Shown: in pieces, positions 13,302-16,391 of the stretch | How positions within the stretch are numbered: the stretch's first letter is position 1 | Layout: each line of letters opens with the position of its first letter | NCBI GenBank assembly: GCA_045562575.1 | Contig: JBJKVQ010000044.1 | Coordinates: 1-16,391 of the forward strand | DNA length: 16,391 bases | Direction of reading: 5' to 3' | From: UBA6952 sp045562575 | GTDB taxonomy: Bacteria > Chloroflexota > Dehalococcoidia > Lucifugimonadales > UBA6952 | Notes under the pieces: model-generated | What the model was told of the DNA's origin: nothing | Database searches by the model: none | Seen by the model: the letters and a program-made list of their open reading frames with translations, nothing else | Position numbers and translations under genes: made by a program

Positions 13302-15371
13302 ATGGAATTCCCTATTGATAAAATAAGAAATATTGGATTTATTGCTCATATTGATGCAGGAAAAACTACTGTAACAGAAAGAGTTTTGTTTGCATCTGGA
13401 ATGACACATAAAATTGGAAACGTTGATGATGGTAATACTGTAACTGACTGGATGGACCAGGAAAAAGAACGAGGTATAACGATAGTTTCAGCTGCGGTTA
13501 CTACACATTGGCGAGATCACCAAATAAATGTTATAGACACACCAGGCCACGTTGATTTTACAGCCGAAGTTGAGAGAAGTCTTAGAGTTCTGGATGGAGC
13601 CGTAGTAGTTTTTGAATCTGTTTCAGGAGTTCAGCCACAATCAGAAACTGTTTGGAGGCAAGCTGATAAATACGGTGTACCACGAATATGTTTAATTAAT
13701 AAAATGGATCGAATGGGCGCTGATTTTTATCGCGCAGTAGGTATGATTAAAGATAGATTTAAAGTTGTCGCTGTTCCTGTTCAACTTCCAATAGGAAGTG
13801 AAAGTGAATTCAGTGGAATTATAGATTTAATAGATCAACGTGTTATTAGATTTAGTAGAGAATCAGGTTCTGGCGTTGAAGAAATTCTTGATGAAGTTCC
13901 TGAAGAGTTTCAAGAACAATTACGTGAGTATCGTGAAGCAATGCTTGAAAATGTTGCTGAATTTGATGAAGAAATTATGATGAAATACTTAGATGGTGAA
14001 GAGCTCACACCCGATGATATAAGAAAATGTATTCGAATTGGAACTATATCAAATAAAATAGTTCCAGTTATTTGTGGAAGCGCAATGTTTAATTGGGGAA
14101 TGCTTTTAGTTTCAGATGCTATTGTTGATTTCCTACCATCACCAAAAGACATTCCTGCAATATCAGGAGTTGCACCAAGAAGTGAAGAGGAAGTTGTTGT
14201 CGACCATAACGAGGAGGATCCATTTTGTGGAATTGCTTTTAAAGTAGTTTCAGATCCGTATACCGGACGCTTGGTATATTTCAGAGTTTATTCTGGTAAA
14301 GTAACGGGAGGAACATCGCTTCTAAATGTTACTAAAGGCAGAAAAGAACGAATGGGTCGAATTGTTCGAATGGTAGCTAATAAACGCGAAGAAGTTGAAG
14401 AATTGAAGGCGGGAGATATAGGAGCATCTGTGGGTTTAAAGGACACTTTTACTGGTGATACTTTAACATTAGAAAACAGACCTTTGTTACTTGAAACAAT
14501 TAAATTCCCAGAACCAGTAATATCGGTTGCAATAGAACCAAAAAGCAAAGCAGAACAAGAAAAATTGACTGATGGTCTTATCAAGTTAGCTGAAGAAGAT
14601 CCAACTTTTGTGACCAAATATGATGAAGAAACTGCTCAAACTATTGTTTCAGGTATGGGTGAACTTCATATAGAAGTTTTGGTTGAAAGGCTCAAACGAG
14701 AATTTAGTGTAGATGCTAACCTAGGAAAACCAAGAGTTTCTTATCGAGAAGCTATAAAGCAAAAAGCCACTGCTGAAGGAAGATTTGTTAGACAAAGCGG
14801 AGGCCGAGGCCAATATGGACATGTTGTATTAGAAATAGAACCACTACCCGAAGGTGAGGGTTTTGAGTTTGATAATAAAATAGTCGGTGGAAAAATTCCT
14901 AGGGAATATATTCCTTCTGTTCAGGCAGGTGTTAAAGAGGCTTTAACAAACGGAACATTAGGTGGTTATCCAGTTGTAGATATAAAAGTAACTCTTTTTG
15001 ATGGGAGTTTTCATGATGTTGACTCATCAGAAATGGCTTTTAAGATGGCAGGTTCAATGGGTGTTAAGGCAGCTATATCAAAAGCAAATCCACAACTACT
15101 CGAACCTATTATGGGAATAGAGGTTACTACTCCAGAGGAGCATATGGGAGATGTTTTAAGTGATTTGAATTCCAGAAGAGCTCAGATACAGAATATGGAA
15201 GCACAAAATGATGCTCAAGTACTAAAAGCACATGTGCCTTTAGGGCAAATGTTTGGATACGCAACAGACCTTCGATCTGCTACTCAAGGAAGAGCTAGTT
15301 ATTCAATGGAATTTGATCATTATTCAGAAGTTCCTCAAAATATAAGAGAAGAATTACTCGCACAAGGTTAA
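13302..15371 (+). CDS. fusA: Translation elongation factor G
   Basis: 689 residues from the chosen ATG. EF-G drives GTP-dependent translocation of tRNA-mRNA and, with RRF, ribosome recycling. All GTPase motifs are intact: P-loop AHIDAGKTT (15-23), switch I ERGIT (56-60), DTPGH (79-83) and NKMD (133-136). Domains II to V follow, with GMGELHIEVLVERLKREF in domain III and GGRGQYGHVVLEIEP and FKMAGSMGVKAA in domains IV-V. The switch I approach reads VDDGNTVTDWM rather than the common VHEGAATMDWM; this resembles the spdEFG/mitochondrial EF-G2-type variant, though it may simply be lineage variation. It lies 23 nt after rpsG and 16 nt before rpsJ, in the place where tuf commonly follows fusA. Confidence 0.97.
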   Translation: MEFPIDKIRNIGFIAHIDAGKTTVTERVLFASGMTHKIGNVDDGNTVTDWMDQEKERGITIVSAAVTTHWRDHQINVIDTPGHVDFTAEVERSLRVLDGAVVVFESVSGVQPQSETVWRQADKYGVPRICLINKMDRMGADFYRAVGMIKDRFKVVAVPVQLPIGSESEFSGIIDLIDQRVIRFSRESGSGVEEILDEVPEEFQEQLREYREAMLENVAEFDEEIMMKYLDGEELTPDDIRKCIRIGTISNKIVPVICGSAMFNWGMLLVSDAIVDFLPSPKDIPAISGVAPRSEEEVVVDHNEEDPFCGIAFKVVSDPYTGRLVYFRVYSGKVTGGTSLLNVTKGRKERMGRIVRMVANKREEVEELKAGDIGASVGLKDTFTGDTLTLENRPLLLETIKFPEPVISVAIEPKSKAEQEKLTDGLIKLAEEDPTFVTKYDEETAQTIVSGMGELHIEVLVERLKREFSVDANLGKPRVSYREAIKQKATAEGRFVRQSGGRGQYGHVVLEIEPLPEGEGFEFDNKIVGGKIPREYIPSVQAGVKEALTNGTLGGYPVVDIKVTLFDGSFHDVDSSEMAFKMAGSMGVKAAISKANPQLLEPIMGIEVTTPEEHMGDVLSDLNSRRAQIQNMEAQNDAQVLKAHVPLGQMFGYATDLRSATQGRASYSMEFDHYSEVPQNIREELLAQG

Positions 15372-15387
15372 TTACAAAGGTTTAATT

Positions 15388-15720
15388 ATGGTAACAACAA
15401 CACAACAACAAACGAATAGACAAAGAATGAGAATAATTCTTAAAGGCTTTGACCATAGAATTTTGGATCAATCTGCAGAACACATTGTTGAGAGTGCAGA
15501 AAGGGTGGGAGCATCGGTTGCAGGACCGATACCATTACCCACAACTATCAAAAGATTTTGTGTTATCAGATCTCCTATGGTGGATAAAAAATCTCGTGAG
15601 CATTTTGAAATGAGAACTCATAAAAGATTAATCGATATATTAAATCCATCTTCTAAAACAATAGACGCTTTAACAAGATTAAATATGCCAGCCGGCGTAG
15701 ATATATCAATAAAGGTATAA
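15388..15720 (+). CDS. rpsJ: 30S ribosomal protein S10
   Basis: 110 residues. S10 is a 30S head protein and, as NusE, a partner in antitermination. Conserved segments are RMRIILKGFDHRILDQSAEHIVE, PIPLPTTIKRFCVIRSP and the REHFEMRTHKRLIDI stretch. About 13 residues (MVTTTQQQTNRQR) precede the usual S10 N-terminus. The AAAGG at 15376-15380, 7 nt before the ATG, supports this longer start over the internal Met at residue 14. In the classic order this gene opens a separate S10 operon; here it is only 16 nt from fusA, and rplC begins 2 nt after its stop. Confidence 0.97.
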   Translation: MVTTTQQQTNRQRMRIILKGFDHRILDQSAEHIVESAERVGASVAGPIPLPTTIKRFCVIRSPMVDKKSREHFEMRTHKRLIDILNPSSKTIDALTRLNMPAGVDISIKV

Positions 15721-15722
15721 CA

Positions 15723-16391
15723 ATGAAGGGTATTATAGGAAAAAAAATAGGTATGACACAAACTTTTTCTGAAAAAGGAGAGGTTCAACCTGTCACTTTA
15801 GTGCAAGCAGGTCCTTGTGTTATTACACAAATAAAAACAGAAAGCAATGATGGATATAATGCTATTCAAATAGGTTATGAAACTGTAAAGAAGGCAAATA
15901 AGCCAACTTCAGGACATTTACAAAGAACAGGTAATTATAAACATCTAAGAGAAATAAGAGTTGAAGAACTCGATGAACTACAAGTTGGACAACTATTGAA
16001 TGTTCAGATGTTTACAGTCGGCGAAATAATACGAGTAACTGCAAATTCTAAGGGACGAGGTTTTGCCGGAGGAATGAAACGACATGGATTCCATGGTGGG
16101 CCTAAAACGCACGGTCAGTCTGATAGATGGAGAGCACCCGGATCAGTTGGTGCGGGATCAACACCAGGAAGAGTTTTTAAAGGTAAGCGTATGGCAGGTC
16201 ACTATGGAAATGAAACTATTACCACAAGAGGATTAGAAGTTGTTTCTGTAGATCTTGAGAATAATATACTTTCTATTAAAGGGGCTGTTCCTGGAGCACG
16301 CGACACGTTGGTCATGGTCGCGGGTGACGGAAATATACCTATATATGTAGCCGAACCAACTAATGAAGCAGAAGAAGTGGTTGAAGAGGTA
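15723..16391 (+). CDS. rplC: 50S ribosomal protein L3 (3' end outside window)
   Basis: 223 codons are read from ATG 15723 to the window edge without a stop, so nearly the whole protein is present. L3 is one of the first proteins in 50S assembly and reaches the peptidyl-transferase centre. The start MKGIIGKKIGMTQTF is typical. The long conserved loop is clear: SKGRGFAGGMKRHGFHGGP, KTHGQSDRWRAPGSVGAGST and PGRVFKGKRMAGHYG, the last of these followed by VPGARDTLVMV. The Gln of HGQSDR is at the position methylated by PrmB in E. coli. The visible tail is acidic (NEAEEVVEEV). It follows rpsJ by 2 nt, as in S10 operons. Confidence 0.97.
   Translation, partial: MKGIIGKKIGMTQTFSEKGEVQPVTLVQAGPCVITQIKTESNDGYNAIQIGYETVKKANKPTSGHLQRTGNYKHLREIRVEELDELQVGQLLNVQMFTVGEIIRVTANSKGRGFAGGMKRHGFHGGPKTHGQSDRWRAPGSVGAGSTPGRVFKGKRMAGHYGNETITTRGLEVVSVDLENNILSIKGAVPGARDTLVMVAGDGNIPIYVAEPTNEAEEVVEEV

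Overview
This is an AT-rich (about one-third G+C by eye), gene-dense bacterial chromosome segment of housekeeping genes, with no phage, insertion sequence or CRISPR signature. Gene content suggests a Chloroflexota lineage, possibly an uncultured marine SAR202-like Dehalococcoidia. The reasons are a deazaflavin (F420)-type nitroreductase-family protein, an S12 protein with a lengthened segment between its N-terminal arm and core as I recall from Chloroflexota, the obg-nadD linkage, and MmgE/PrpD, MaoC and VOC enzymes among housekeeping genes. This assignment is inference and needs a marker-gene tree.

Layout. (1) 1-4241, plus strand: the 3' part of gyrB followed at 2-8 nt spacing by an MmgE/PrpD-family protein, a DDN-like F420-type protein and a double-hotdog MaoC/FAS1-like dehydratase. 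(2) 4250-6682, minus strand: obg, nadD and pyrE, overlapping or nearly touching. (3) 6683-6836: an AT-rich divergent promoter region. (4) 6837-9658, plus strand: tRNA-Ile(GAT), hflK, hflC and a PlsY-like membrane protein, then an SDR epimerase (9737-10663). (5) 10740-12252: tRNA-Gly(CCC), a gamma-carbonic-anhydrase-family protein and a tandem VOC protein. (6) 12287-16391: a clear promoter and a leader hairpin, then rpsL, rpsG, fusA, rpsJ and the nearly complete rplC, i.e. the str and S10 operons joined without tuf.

The most striking observation is the Obg protein. Its glycine-rich Obg fold and C-terminal OCT domain are well preserved and its frame is open, but the central GTPase domain has lost every recognisable G motif (the P-loop, the switch I threonine pair, DxPG and NKxD). 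It looks like an Obg pseudo-GTPase kept in the normal obg-nadD context. A second, milder case is the PlsY-like protein, which keeps the GHxFP and KGGxGV motifs but lacks the SGNxGATN motif and the C-terminal motif. Smaller points are a large insert in the GyrB TOPRIM region, a MaoC protein without the usual catalytic Asp, tRNA genes directly leading protein-coding transcripts, and a terminator-like hairpin in the rpsL leader.
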